A DNA stretch of 34,180 nt from Actinospica durhamensis (GTDB lineage Bacteria > Actinomycetota > Actinomycetes > Streptomycetales > Catenulisporaceae). Location: NCBI RefSeq assembly GCF_018139695.1, contig NZ_JAGSOG010000072.1, positions 1 to 34,180 of the forward strand, given 5' to 3'. Below are positions 1 to 7,526 of this stretch, piece after piece; position 1 is the first letter of the stretch; every line of letters starts with the position of its first letter. The translations under genes were made by a program, and so were the position numbers. The notes under the pieces are model-generated. The model made no database searches. It saw only the letters and a list, made by a program, of their open reading frames with translations, and was not told the origin of the DNA.

Positions 1-339
1 CGCATCGCTGCTGACGGGGCCGGGACGGGCGTGCGCATCGCGGACCGCACGCGCATCTGTGACGGCGCGACCCTCGGCGACGGCTGTGTGCTCGAAGACG
101 GCTCGCAGATCCTCGGGGCGATCAGCGCGCGGGCGGTGCGCCTGGCCGCGGGCGGCGACTACACCTGCCCGGATCCGGACCTGCGCGGCGCAGTGCTCAA
201 GGGCCGCGGCACTGCACACGGCCTGACGCTCGCGGTCGGTGAGGTCGTCAATGGCAACGGCCCGTTCGAACGCAGCCCGGTCGAGCGCCAACGCGCGTAC
301 CACCCGCAGGCCCCACACGCCGCGGACATGGCTCTGTGA
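1..339 (+). CDS. Hexapeptide-repeat (left-handed beta-helix) protein, C-terminal part
   Basis: The reading frame is open at the left edge, so only the last 112 codons are seen; the true start lies outside the window, although an internal GTG occurs at 31. From about codon 12 there are at least four hexads with Ile or Leu every six residues and Gly/Asp-Gly turns (for example ICDGAT, LGDGCV, LEDGSQ). This is the signature of left-handed beta-helix acyl- or nucleotidyl-transferases. The last 60 residues are Pro/Arg-rich and match nothing I recognise. Substrate and pathway cannot be stated. The gene ends 80 bp before the end of the convergent SnoaL-like gene. Confidence 0.5.
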   Translation, partial: RIAADGAGTGVRIADRTRICDGATLGDGCVLEDGSQILGAISARAVRLAAGGDYTCPDPDLRGAVLKGRGTAHGLTLAVGEVVNGNGPFERSPVERQRAYHPQAPHAADMAL

Positions 340-418
340 TCCACGAGCCTCACCACCGTGAAGCAACGATCCGCGGAAGCAAGAAAGGTGCGCTGGTGCT
401 CCATAAGTGCCCCGACTG

Positions 419-793
419 TTACGCGCTGAGGTGCTCGTGAAGCATCCGCCAGGTGCCGTCGGCCTTGACGAGAACGTTGGTCCCTCGTCCGGCACCTGAC
501 CTCGGTTGTCCGTTGACGGTTCCGGTCCAGGCGAAGCGGTAGCGGCAGACCGCGTGATCGCGGTCGACGGCGATCCACTCCAGGTCCTCGATCCGGTAGA
601 CCTCGTCGTGGATGGTGGCGAAGGTCTCGGCGATGGCGGCCAGGACGGCGTCGCGGCCGCGGTGTGATCCGTCGGAGAGCCAGTAGACGGCGTCGGGGGC
701 GATGAGCGGCGCGAGCTGGGTGATGTCGTGGCTGTTGGTGGTCTTCTCGTACGCCCGGACGAACGCCGTGGGCGCGTCGGTGAGCTCTGGCAT
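419..793 (-). CDS. SnoaL/NTF2-like fold protein
   Basis: The product is 124 residues with the layout of NTF2-like small proteins: an N-terminal helix (FVRAYEKTTNSHD), the LIAPDAVYWLSDG turn, a helix starting RGRDAVLAAIAETF, and a sheet ending in the typical GTWRMLHEHLS. Members of this fold are cyclases, isomerases or simple binding proteins, and no catalytic set can be assigned here. The ATG at 793 has a strong ribosome site (AGGAGAAGG) 6-8 nt upstream. That site begins directly after the TGA of the transposase at 811, so the gene has no promoter space of its own and may rely on transcription through the transposase. The length is normal and the N-terminus looks complete. Confidence 0.75.
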   Translation of the reverse strand: MPELTDAPTAFVRAYEKTTNSHDITQLAPLIAPDAVYWLSDGSHRGRDAVLAAIAETFATIHDEVYRIEDLEWIAVDRDHAVCRYRFAWTGTVNGQPRSGAGRGTNVLVKADGTWRMLHEHLSA

Positions 794-810
794 GGTGGAC
801 CCTTCTCCTG

Positions 811-2067
811 TCAGGCGGCTCGTTGCGGTTCGCGCTCGACGAGCACGCCGCGCTCGAAGCGGGCTCCGGCGCGCACCAGGGCGACGAGCTGGGGCGCGTT
901 CACCGCGCGCCAGCGCGCCTGGGCGGACTCGATGAGCTTGAAGGTCATGGCCAGTCCGGCGGCGCGGGATCCTGCGCCCCGGGTCACCTTGGTGCGCAGC
1001 CTGACGGTGGCGAACGTGGACTCGATGGGGTTCGTGGTGCGCAGGTGGATCCAGTGCTCCGCGGGGTAGTCATAGTACGCCAGCAGCACGTCCTCGTCGT
1101 CGGTGACTTTCTTGACGGCCTTGGGGAACTTCGCGCCGTACGCCTTGTCGAACGCGCGGATCGCGGCCTGGGCGTGGTCCTTGTCCTCGGCGCCCCAGAT
1201 CTCCGCCAGGGCCTTCTTCGCCGCCGGCTGCGCGGACTTGGGGAGCGCGTCCAGTATGTTCGCTGTTTTATGTACCCAGCAGCGCTGCTCACGCGTGTCG
1301 GGGAACACCTCGCGCAGCCCGTTCCAGAACCCCAACGCCCCGTCGCCCACCGCCAGGACAGGGGCGCGCATCCCGCGCCGGGCGCAGTCGCGCAGGAGAG
1401 CGGCCCAGGATTCGCCGGATTCACGGTAGCCCTCGTCCATCGCGATCAGTTCCTTGGTACCGTCGGCGCGCACCCCGATCAGCACCAGCACGCAGGCTTT
1501 GCCCTCGCCCAGGCGTATGCGCAGGTGAACGCCGTCTGCCCAGACATACACGTAGTCGACCTCGGACAGGTCGCGCTCTAGAAACGCGGCGTGGTCCGCC
1601 TGCCACTGCACGGTCAGCCGGGTCACGCTGGCCGGGGAGAGGCCGGCGGCCGAGCCGAGGAACTGCTCGAGCGCCGGGACGAAGTCCCCGGTGGACAGGC
1701 CGTGCAGGTACAGCAGCGGCAGCACCTCCGCGATCCTCGGGGACTTGCGCGCCCACGGCGGCAAGATCGCCGAGGAGAACCGCTTGCGCTCCCCGGTGTC
1801 CGGGTCGGTCCGCTTGTCGTTCACCCGTGGGGCTTTGACCTCGATCGCGCCGGAACTGGTGGCCACCTGCCGCGGCCGGTGGTACCCGTTGCGCACCACC
1901 AGGCGCCGGCCGTCCTGGTCGCGCTGCTCTGTCAAGTCGGCCAGGTACGCGTCGACCTCGGCTTCCAGCGCAGCGGCCAGCATCCGGCGCGCTCCTTCCC
2001 GCACCACGTCATCGAGCAGCGAGACCCCGTCTCGCATCGAACCGTTCTCAGCCACTACCGTCAACAC
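811..2067 (-). CDS. IS256-family (Mutator-like) transposase
   Basis: The 418-residue product matches the IS256/Mutator family in length and motifs. It has an N-terminal region with VRNGYHRPRQVATSSGAIEVKAP-like composition, the first catalytic Asp in YVWADGVHLRIR (about residue 178), the second Asp in VLAVGDGALGFWNG followed by REQRCWVHK, and the third acidic residue in LRTTNPIESTFATVRLRT. All three acidic positions appear intact and there is no frameshift, so the enzyme could be active. The GTG at 2067 is preceded by GGGAAGG at a good distance; an internal ATG at 2037 is a weaker alternative. The ribosome site lies within one arm of a 16-bp inverted repeat, which could limit expression. Confidence 0.93.
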   Translation of the reverse strand: MLTVVAENGSMRDGVSLLDDVVREGARRMLAAALEAEVDAYLADLTEQRDQDGRRLVVRNGYHRPRQVATSSGAIEVKAPRVNDKRTDPDTGERKRFSSAILPPWARKSPRIAEVLPLLYLHGLSTGDFVPALEQFLGSAAGLSPASVTRLTVQWQADHAAFLERDLSEVDYVYVWADGVHLRIRLGEGKACVLVLIGVRADGTKELIAMDEGYRESGESWAALLRDCARRGMRAPVLAVGDGALGFWNGLREVFPDTREQRCWVHKTANILDALPKSAQPAAKKALAEIWGAEDKDHAQAAIRAFDKAYGAKFPKAVKKVTDDEDVLLAYYDYPAEHWIHLRTTNPIESTFATVRLRTKVTRGAGSRAAGLAMTFKLIESAQARWRAVNAPQLVALVRAGARFERGVLVEREPQRAA

Positions 2068-2068
2068 C

Positions 2069-2142
2069 AGGCGTACCTTCCCGACCGGCGCGCCAACGCC
2101 GGCCAGTCTCGAGACTCATCGATCCCTCGGGAAGGTACGCCT
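2069..2142. repeat. 16-bp perfect inverted repeat in the transposase leader
   Basis: AGGCGTACCTTCCCGA at 2069-2084 is the exact reverse complement of 2127-2142, with 42 bp between the arms. The inner segment also holds a 12-bp perfect palindrome, AGTCTCGAGACT, at 2105-2116. In a transcript entering from the right, the arm next to the gene contains the transposase ribosome site (GGGAAGG), so folding would hide it. This resembles the anti-read-through structures described at the ends of other insertion sequences. It could equally be an IS terminal repeat. Confidence 0.6.
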
Positions 2143-2388
2143 TCCGTCCAGACCGATCCACAAGTCTCGATCATTGCTCAGCTGACCGTTCACGGAATCA
2201 GTGGTGCTCTCCCCTTGCACACGCTGGTCCCCGGTTTCTCTCGCGACGGGCGGTCACTACGCCGGGGCTTTGCGGCAATAGGAACGCTACCCGCTCTGCT
2301 GACGACGCATCAGATGTATGCGGATTCGTGACAACGGTCGGCCGACGGCCGGACATGGACTTGGGTCGCATCGCGGCACCCAACCTGC
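2143..2388. other. Intergenic stretch without recognised gene
   Basis: Between the transposase leader repeat and the terminator of the GH59 gene I see no coding region with a ribosome site and plausible product. Short self-complementary pieces occur (around GTCGGCCGAC near 2337-2346), but nothing stronger. It may be flanking sequence interrupted by the insertion. Confidence 0.4.
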
Positions 2389-2428
2389 CCCGGCCGCCGA
2401 GAAGCGGATCACGCCCTCGGCGACCGGG
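2389..2428 (-). terminator. Hairpin terminator of the GH59 gene
   Basis: CCCGGCCGCCGAG at 2389-2401 pairs with CTCGGCGACCGGG at 2416-2428 with one mismatch in 13 and a 14-nt loop. It lies 21 bp beyond the stop of the leftward GH59 gene. There is no clear T-run, as is usual for hairpin terminators of high-GC actinobacteria. Confidence 0.5.
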
Positions 2429-2448
2429 CCTTTCGTACGCGGGCCGGC

Positions 2449-3200
2449 TCAGACAGTGGGCAGCGTCCACTGCTGGTTGCTGCCGTCGTTGCAGTCCCAG
2501 ATTTCCAGCTGCGTGCCCGCCGTGCTGCTGAATCCCGGGTCGTCCAAACACTTGCCGGACTGCGGGTTGATCAGTTCGCCGTCGGACTGCGGCTGCCAGG
2601 TCTGCGCGCCGGTGCCGTTGCAGGTGTAGAGCTCGGCGAGGGTGCCGTCGGCGGTGGCGCCTCCGGCCACGTCGAGGCACTTGCCGTTGTTCCGCAGGGT
2701 GTTGCCGCTCAGCTCCCATTGCTGTGCGGAACTGGCGTTGCAGCCCCAGATGTCGACCTTGTTGCCGTCGGCGGTGCTGTCGTTCGCGTCATCCAGGCAC
2801 ATGCCGTTGGTGGCGACGGTGACCGGGCCGACGACCGGAGGCATGGTCCAGGCCTGGTTGGCTCCGCCGTTGCAGTCCCAGATGTCCAGCTGCGTGCCGG
2901 GCGTACTGCTGAATCCGGGATCGTCAAGGCACTTGCCCGACTGCGGATTGACCAGCGTGCCGTTGACGACGTTCCACTGCTGGTTGGCGCCGCCGTTGCA
3001 GCTCCACAGGTCGACGAGCGTGCCGTCGGCCGTGGAGCTGTTGCCCACGACGTCAAGGCAGCTGCCGTTGTTCTGCAGCGTGCCGTTCGAGTACTGCCAC
3101 ACTTGGGCGGCAGTGCCGTTGCACGTGTAGATGTCGACCTTGTTGCCGTTGGCGGTGCCGTCGTTCGCGTCGTCCAGGCACATGCCGGACATGCCGGAGG
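2449..3200 (-). repeat. Duplicated ricin-domain coding sequence
   Basis: The two lectin domains are tandem copies offset by 381 bp (127 codons). For example, the segments from 2491 and 2872 share long near-identical runs coding LDDPGFSSTxGTQL and WDCN. The high nucleotide similarity suggests a recent duplication or ongoing gene conversion within the gene. Confidence 0.75.
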
Positions 3201-5238
3201 AGATCGCGCCGGCCGCGTAGGTGCCGATGCCTCCGGTGCCGGGAGTGATGTCGAGGTTGTCGAACTGGTCGGTCTGGTATCCGACCACGCCGATGCCCGC
3301 CTGGCCGGAGGTGTAGGTGCTGTCGGTCACCGAGCCGACGGCTGTCCCGTCGATCGATGCACTGATTTTCGAGCCCTGCATCGTGAGCGCGAGCGTGTGC
3401 CAGGTGCCGGTGCCCAGTGCGTTCACGGTGCCGCTGGTCAGGGTGGTGATGGTGCCGCCGGTGTCGCTGCGGTCTATCGACCACGCCCCGGTGTTCGAGG
3501 CGCGCAGTAGATAAGCGGCCTGATCGGACTGCGGCCGGTCCTGCGTGTTGGCACGGCCGTAGATCTCCGCAGTACCCGCCTGTTCGAGATCGACGTCCGT
3601 GCTGACCGTGTAGTTCGACCAACTCGTATCACCCACGAGCGCGAAGGCGTCCGAGTCGTTCTGCCACTCGATCGGCTTGATCGGGGCCATCTGCTCCACG
3701 CACTGCCCGGAACGGCCGTTCGCGCACGGCTCGACCTGATAAGCGCCCTGCATCGTCTCGAGGTACTTGGGCTCACTGCCGGTGGCGTCCGCCTCGTAGC
3801 CGTCCGCGTACGGAAGCGGGAGGGCGGCCGAGGCCGGACTGGCCGCGGCGCCCTTGCCCTGACCCGTGGCCGTCGTCACCGTGTAGATGTACCCGGGCTG
3901 AGCAGTGAACGAGTAGGAGCCGTTCGACGGGGTGATGTCCTGGCTGTGCACGAAGTCAGTGGCCGAACTCGGCGAGTCAACGTCGGTCGACCACACGTGC
4001 ACCGTGCCGGTGGAAAGCCCCCCGGAGACGTTCAGGGTGACGTTCTGGGCCGCGGTGGCGGTGGTGGTCTCGATGATCGTGGAGTAGTCGCTGTTGTTCG
4101 TCGACTTGAGGGAGACGTAGGTGCCGTTCTGCTCGCTGCCGCCGAGGTAGCCCGAGCCGGAGTTCAGGAACTGCCAGCCGGGCTGGGTGAACTGGGTGAC
4201 CTGAGCCGTCGCCCACGTGGACTCGCCGACGCTGTAGTTCCCGGACCACGGCTGGCTCGCGGTCATCATCCCGTCGGTCGGGTACGGCAGGTTCGGGGTG
4301 ATCGCGGCGATCAGCGGCCAGTTGATGTACGCCGTCATCTCCGCATCCGTGTACCCGCGCGTGATCGAGCGGATCAGCGCCGGCGCACCCGAGTTCATAT
4401 CCTGCGACCCGTTCTCACTCGCCCACAACGGCTTCCCGGTGCCCTCGGCGGTGGCGTTGCCCGGGCAGGTGTCCGCGTTGCCGCCGTCCCCGCCCTGACA
4501 CGGGTAGTGCGTGCCGATGATCTGCACGGCGCTCGCGAAGGCGGAGTTGTCCGCGATGTCGGCGGCCACCGACCAGTCGGAATCCGCGCCGACGATCTCG
4601 GTCGAGCCGTACCCGGCGTTGTTCAGGGCGGTGCGCAGCTGCTCATACCAGGAGATGTCGTAGCCGCGCTCGTTCCAGCCGCCGAGGTAGTCGATGCTCA
4701 GCCCGTCGGCCTTGGCGCACCCGAGCCAGGAGATCAGATAATCGATCATATCGGTGGACCAGAAGTTCCCACCGCCGATCCACCCCGGCGCGGCCCAGGC
4801 CAGGCCGTAGAGCTTGATGTCGGGGTTTCGCGCCTTGGCCTGCTCCATCAGCCAGAACTCGTACCCGGTGTTGCACTGGACGTTGCCCGCCGTGTGCTCG
4901 ATCGAGGGTTCGGCACCGTCGGTCGAGTTCGCGTCCCCGCCGATCTCCACCTTCAGGATCTGCAGGTTCGCGCCGTAATCCGGCTTGAACAGGTAATCCA
5001 GGATCTGCGACTGCTGCGCGGCGGGATAGTCGATCAGCAGGCGCGAGTTGCCCCCGCCCCCGCTGATCGCGCCGATCCCGTCGAAGGTGCGCCCGGCACT
5101 GGAACCGTTGACGGCGATGGTGGTCGCGGCGGCGGCCTGCGCCGTCGCACCGCCGAACACGTAAAGCATCGAGCAGAGGAGCGCGAGGATGGCGATAGCA
5201 GACTGTTGCCACAGCCTTCGCCGGTGAACTGAAGCCAT
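2449..5238 (-). CDS. Secreted GH59 galactocerebrosidase-like glycosidase with two ricin-B lectin domains
   Basis: The 929-residue product starts with a signal peptide (RRR, hydrophobic core, AQAAA). The catalytic part closely follows GH59 galactosylceramidase: FDGIGAISGGGGNSR, LDYLFKPDYGANLQILKVEI, then the acid/base Glu in GGWNERGYD (about residue 190) and the nucleophile Glu in LWASENGS (about 275). A beta-sandwich and a concanavalin-like domain (about 470-665) follow. Two C-terminal ricin-B domains of about 127 residues each carry QxW repeats (AQVW, NQQW, NQAW, AQQW, AQTW, NQQW). It probably cleaves beta-galactosides, perhaps of plant or fungal glycolipids or glycans; the substrate is inferred. 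The ATG at 5238 has AAGGAAG at the right distance; an in-frame GTG at 5253 lies upstream of that site and is less likely. A LacI-like operator lies upstream. Confidence 0.9.
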   Translation of the reverse strand: MASVHRRRLWQQSAIAILALLCSMLYVFGGATAQAAAATTIAVNGSSAGRTFDGIGAISGGGGNSRLLIDYPAAQQSQILDYLFKPDYGANLQILKVEIGGDANSTDGAEPSIEHTAGNVQCNTGYEFWLMEQAKARNPDIKLYGLAWAAPGWIGGGNFWSTDMIDYLISWLGCAKADGLSIDYLGGWNERGYDISWYEQLRTALNNAGYGSTEIVGADSDWSVAADIADNSAFASAVQIIGTHYPCQGGDGGNADTCPGNATAEGTGKPLWASENGSQDMNSGAPALIRSITRGYTDAEMTAYINWPLIAAITPNLPYPTDGMMTASQPWSGNYSVGESTWATAQVTQFTQPGWQFLNSGSGYLGGSEQNGTYVSLKSTNNSDYSTIIETTTATAAQNVTLNVSGGLSTGTVHVWSTDVDSPSSATDFVHSQDITPSNGSYSFTAQPGYIYTVTTATGQGKGAAASPASAALPLPYADGYEADATGSEPKYLETMQGAYQVEPCANGRSGQCVEQMAPIKPIEWQNDSDAFALVGDTSWSNYTVSTDVDLEQAGTAEIYGRANTQDRPQSDQAAYLLRASNTGAWSIDRSDTGGTITTLTSGTVNALGTGTWHTLALTMQGSKISASIDGTAVGSVTDSTYTSGQAGIGVVGYQTDQFDNLDITPGTGGIGTYAAGAISSGMSGMCLDDANDGTANGNKVDIYTCNGTAAQVWQYSNGTLQNNGSCLDVVGNSSTADGTLVDLWSCNGGANQQWNVVNGTLVNPQSGKCLDDPGFSSTPGTQLDIWDCNGGANQAWTMPPVVGPVTVATNGMCLDDANDSTADGNKVDIWGCNASSAQQWELSGNTLRNNGKCLDVAGGATADGTLAELYTCNGTGAQTWQPQSDGELINPQSGKCLDDPGFSSTAGTQLEIWDCNDGSNQQWTLPTV

Positions 5239-5360
5239 GATTGCTTCCTTCACGTTTCGAGCTGCTCAGCCCAGCGCTCGACAGGGTGCGCCGAGGCACC
5301 GGGCGTGGGTAGTCCGTGGGTCGGATAATGTCCGGAACTGTGGAGTATTGAGACATGCTG

Positions 5361-5376
5361 TGACATCGTTGTCAAT
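5361..5376 (-). promoter_or_regulatory. LacI-type operator overlapping a -35 box of the GH59 gene
   Basis: TGACATCGTTGTCA at 5361-5374 is a 14-bp dyad with 5-bp perfect arms and a central CG, the layout of LacI-family operators. On the minus strand, bases 5376-5371 read TTGACA, a consensus -35 element, so a bound repressor would block this promoter. The start codon of the GH59 gene is about 120 bp further on. A good -10 was not obvious (AATACT or TCAATA are candidates). No lacI-type gene lies in the window, so the regulator would be encoded elsewhere. Confidence 0.55.
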
Positions 5377-5404
5377 TGCCCCGGCCCAACAATCACCGCA
5401 GAGC

Positions 5405-5422
5405 CCTGGTTTCGGAACCAGG
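5405..5422. promoter_or_regulatory. 7-bp stem dyad in the GH59 / phosphatase intergenic region
   Basis: CCTGGTT and AACCAGG at 5405-5411 and 5416-5422 are perfectly complementary around TCGG. It may be an operator half-pair or a small RNA hairpin in the leader of either divergent gene. No specific regulator is known to me for it. Confidence 0.3.
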
Positions 5423-5469
5423 AGGCCGAGGCCCACAGGGCGCGAGCGGCACCAGGGCGCCGACGCCGT

Positions 5470-5505
5470 CGTCCTGTGAACAGGGCCGCGCGTCCTGTGA
5501 ACAGG
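5470..5505 (+). promoter_or_regulatory. Two direct copies of a CCTGT-N2-ACAGG dyad, 21 bp apart
   Basis: CGTCCTGTGAACAGG occurs at 5470-5484 and again at 5491-5505, exactly two helical turns apart. Each copy holds the dyad CCTGT-GA-ACAGG. The pair lies 70-105 bp before the ATG of the PAS-phosphatase gene, and a TANNNT -10 candidate (TAGCGT, 5526-5531) follows. Same-face spacing suggests cooperative binding of a dimeric regulator. It also argues against using the in-frame GTG at 5476, which lies inside the first copy. Confidence 0.5.
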
Positions 5506-5574
5506 CAAGCCGGCCGCCTTGCTCGTAGCGTGGAGTCGAAAGCAGACGCGACGACGGGATCAGGCGTACGGGCG

Positions 5575-6804
5575 ATGACTGAACTGGACTACGCGGCGCT
5601 GTTCGCCGCCACACCAAGCCCCTACCTGGTGCTCAACCCTGCCTTCGTCATCGTGGAGGTCAACAGCGCATACCCGGATGCCACCCGCCGTGAGCGCGAC
5701 GAGCTGATCGGCCGGCGCGTCTTCGACGCAGTCCCGGACAACCCCGCCGAGCCGGATGACGAGGCGGTACGCAACCTGAACGCCTCACTGCAGCGGGTCC
5801 TGGCGAGTCGGAGCCCGGAGGCGATGGCGGTGCAGCGGTACCACGTCCCGATCCCCGACCGGCCCGGCTCGTTCGAGGAGCGCTGGTGGTCACCGATCAA
5901 CACCCCGATCCTCGCGGCCGACGGCACGGTCGCGTGGATCATCCACCGGGTGGAGGACGTCACGGCCTACGTCAAGCACCGTCCCGACCGCAGGAGACGA
6001 AACCTGGTCGAACGCGAGGCGCTCGAGGCCGAGCTCTACGCGCGGGCACGTCAGCTCGAACAGCTCAACGAGGAGTTGCGCGAGGCCCACGCACGCGAGC
6101 GGCAGGTCGCGGTGACCTCGCAGGCGGCGATGCTGCAGGCGCCGGACCTGGCCCACCACGACGACGTCGCCGTGCGCTACCTGCAGGCGACCGGATCGCT
6201 CAACGTGTGCGGCGACTGGTACGACGTGGTGGATCTGCCCGATGGCCGGTTCGCCGCCGCAGTCGGCGACGTCGTCGGGCACGGCCTGGAAGCCGCGTCC
6301 GTGATGGGTATGCTCCGCAGCGCGCTGAGCGCCGCGATCCGCACTCTCGAGCGCCCGGCCCAGGCCCTGGAGGTACTCGGCCTCTACGCCCGCTCGGTCG
6401 AGGAGGCGCTGAACACCACCGTCGTCAACACCATGATCGACCCGCGGAGCCAGCTGATCATCTACAGCAGCGCCGGCCATCCGCCGCCGATCTTGCTACA
6501 CCCCGACGGCAGCTGCGACCTGCTCGACATGGCCACCGACCCGCCGCTCGGCGCCCGTCCCGATCACGTGCCCCGCCCCCAGGCGGGCCCGCACTACACC
6601 CCGGGCGACACCCTCGTGCTCTACACCGACGGCCTGATCGAGCGGCGCGGCGAGGACATCGACGAGGGCCTGGCCCGCCTGACCGGTGCACTCGGACGCT
6701 ACACCGCTCATGATCCCCAGGACCTGGCCGACGCCCTGCTCGGCGATCTGGGCGTCGACGGCGGCAGCCGCGACGACATCGCCCTGATCGTGATTCGGCT
6801 TTAA
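5575..6804 (+). CDS. PAS domain - PP2C (SpoIIE/RsbU-type) serine phosphatase
   Basis: The 409-residue product begins MTELDYAALFAATPSPYLVL, the usual start of a PAS sensor domain (about 1-135), followed by a charged coiled-coil linker (EALEAELYARARQLEQLNEEL, about 145-180). The C-terminal half is a PP2C-type phosphatase: GDWYDVVDLPDGR, AVGDVVGHGLEAA with the metal-binding Asp, SAGHPPPILL, LVLYTDGLIE and SRDDIALIVI. Family members dephosphorylate anti-anti-sigma factors and so release stress sigma factors. No partner kinase or anti-sigma factor is encoded nearby, so the PAS ligand and target are unknown. The ATG at 5575 was chosen because homologues begin at this sequence; its ribosome site is weak. 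Confidence 0.88.
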   Translation: MTELDYAALFAATPSPYLVLNPAFVIVEVNSAYPDATRRERDELIGRRVFDAVPDNPAEPDDEAVRNLNASLQRVLASRSPEAMAVQRYHVPIPDRPGSFEERWWSPINTPILAADGTVAWIIHRVEDVTAYVKHRPDRRRRNLVEREALEAELYARARQLEQLNEELREAHARERQVAVTSQAAMLQAPDLAHHDDVAVRYLQATGSLNVCGDWYDVVDLPDGRFAAAVGDVVGHGLEAASVMGMLRSALSAAIRTLERPAQALEVLGLYARSVEEALNTTVVNTMIDPRSQLIIYSSAGHPPPILLHPDGSCDLLDMATDPPLGARPDHVPRPQAGPHYTPGDTLVLYTDGLIERRGEDIDEGLARLTGALGRYTAHDPQDLADALLGDLGVDGGSRDDIALIVIRL

Positions 6805-6854
6805 GCCGGGCTGCGCGCGCCCCCCGACGGAACGGGAAGCAGCCTGGCCCGGCT
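6804..6854 (+). terminator. Possible hairpin after the phosphatase gene
   Basis: AGCCGGGC at 6804-6811 pairs exactly with GCCCGGCT at 6847-6854, but the loop is 35 nt and there is no T-run. It starts in the stop codon. This is a weak terminator call. Confidence 0.3.
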
Positions 6855-7071
6855 CGATGCGCGCGCAGAGCACCTCGGCGGCGGCGTTCGACCCGCCACA
6901 TGCGTACCACTCGGGGCATAATGGACGTAGAGGCTGGCCCGGCGGCGCACGCGAGGGCAGTGAGTCAGGCCCGCCGACAGGCTCGCCGCGCCCGGGCACG
7001 TTCTGGGCCTAGCTGCCGTGCGACCCCCGACGGGCCCACAGCCGAACCCATCGCGGTGCAGGAGGCGAATC

Positions 7072-7335
7072 ATGCGCCACTCCCACTCCCCGAACCACAC
7101 TTTCCGCGACGTACCCCGCGAGGTCAGCGCCGTCTTCCCGGTCTTCCTGAGAGGAGGCCCGGAACTGGTTGGCGATGCGAACGCGCGACTCGTAGATGAA
7201 GGCGAGGCCGCAGCCGTGATCGAGCGCGAAGCTGCAGGCGGCACTCTCGTTCGGTTCCACCTCACCGGCGATTACGTACTGATCGACGGCCAAGAGCGGC
7301 GCGTCTACGACTTCGACAGCTCACGCTCGGGCTGA
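7072..7335 (+). CDS. Small unknown protein (87 aa)
   Basis: The ATG at 7072 is preceded by AGGAGG with 6-7 nt spacing, one of the best ribosome sites in the window, which supports a real gene. The product is soluble, with an acidic middle (LVDEGEAAAVIERE) and a C-terminal beta-type stretch (LVRFHLTGDYVLIDG). I recognise no family. A CATAAT -10-like hexamer lies at 6917-6922 but has no obvious -35. The gene stands alone, 267 bp after the phosphatase and about 190 bp before the lipoprotein-like gene. Confidence 0.6.
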   Translation: MRHSHSPNHTFRDVPREVSAVFPVFLRGGPELVGDANARLVDEGEAAAVIEREAAGGTLVRFHLTGDYVLIDGQERRVYDFDSSRSG

Positions 7336-7402
7336 CCGCGGCTCGCTTTCTCGTGGTCTCTCGCGGAAGCGGGAGTGACATAAGCGCGCGGCCGCCGTCC
7401 AC

Positions 7403-7418
7403 CAGGGACCGGTCCCTG
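7403..7418. promoter_or_regulatory. 16-bp perfect palindrome before the lipoprotein-like gene
   Basis: CAGGGACCGGTCCCTG is fully symmetric and is followed by CTTTTCC. It could be an operator for the gene starting at 7527 or a short terminator hairpin (6-bp stem, CCGG loop) for the gene ending at 7335. A second dyad, CAGGCT-ACTT-AGCCTG, lies at 7442-7457. Confidence 0.4.
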
Positions 7419-7526
7419 CTTTTCCGTGTTTCCATGCTTCTCAGGCTACTTAGCCTGATTGGGAAGATTTGTCGAGTCTTCGCCGGCGCGACGGATGCCG
7501 GCGAGGGACGGAAGGGGAGGGCCATG

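Larger units (their letters stand above)
811..2142 (-). mobile_element. IS256-family element or remnant, left end not identified
   Basis: The transposase gene and the inverted repeat upstream of it are the only visible parts of the element. On the right, two 16-bp inverted arms lie at 2069-2084 and 2127-2142, either of which could be the terminal repeat. On the left, the coding region ends 17 bp before an unrelated start codon, and I find no matching copy of either arm between 340 and 830. The element may have lost its left end, may carry the SnoaL-like gene as a passenger, or may no longer be mobile. No target-site duplication could be assigned. Confidence 0.4.

Noticed and set aside
375-400. 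Weak match (9 of 12) to the transposase-leader repeat as a left IS end
   Set aside because: Too few matching bases to call a terminal repeat; a match of this quality is expected by chance.
2449-3200. Regular repeats that might suggest a CRISPR array
   Set aside because: The repeats are codons of ricin-type lectin domains, in frame, with coding spacers.
3946-5232. Long plus-strand open frame opposite the GH59 gene
   Set aside because: Composition is that of a shadow frame and the GH59 gene accounts for the region.
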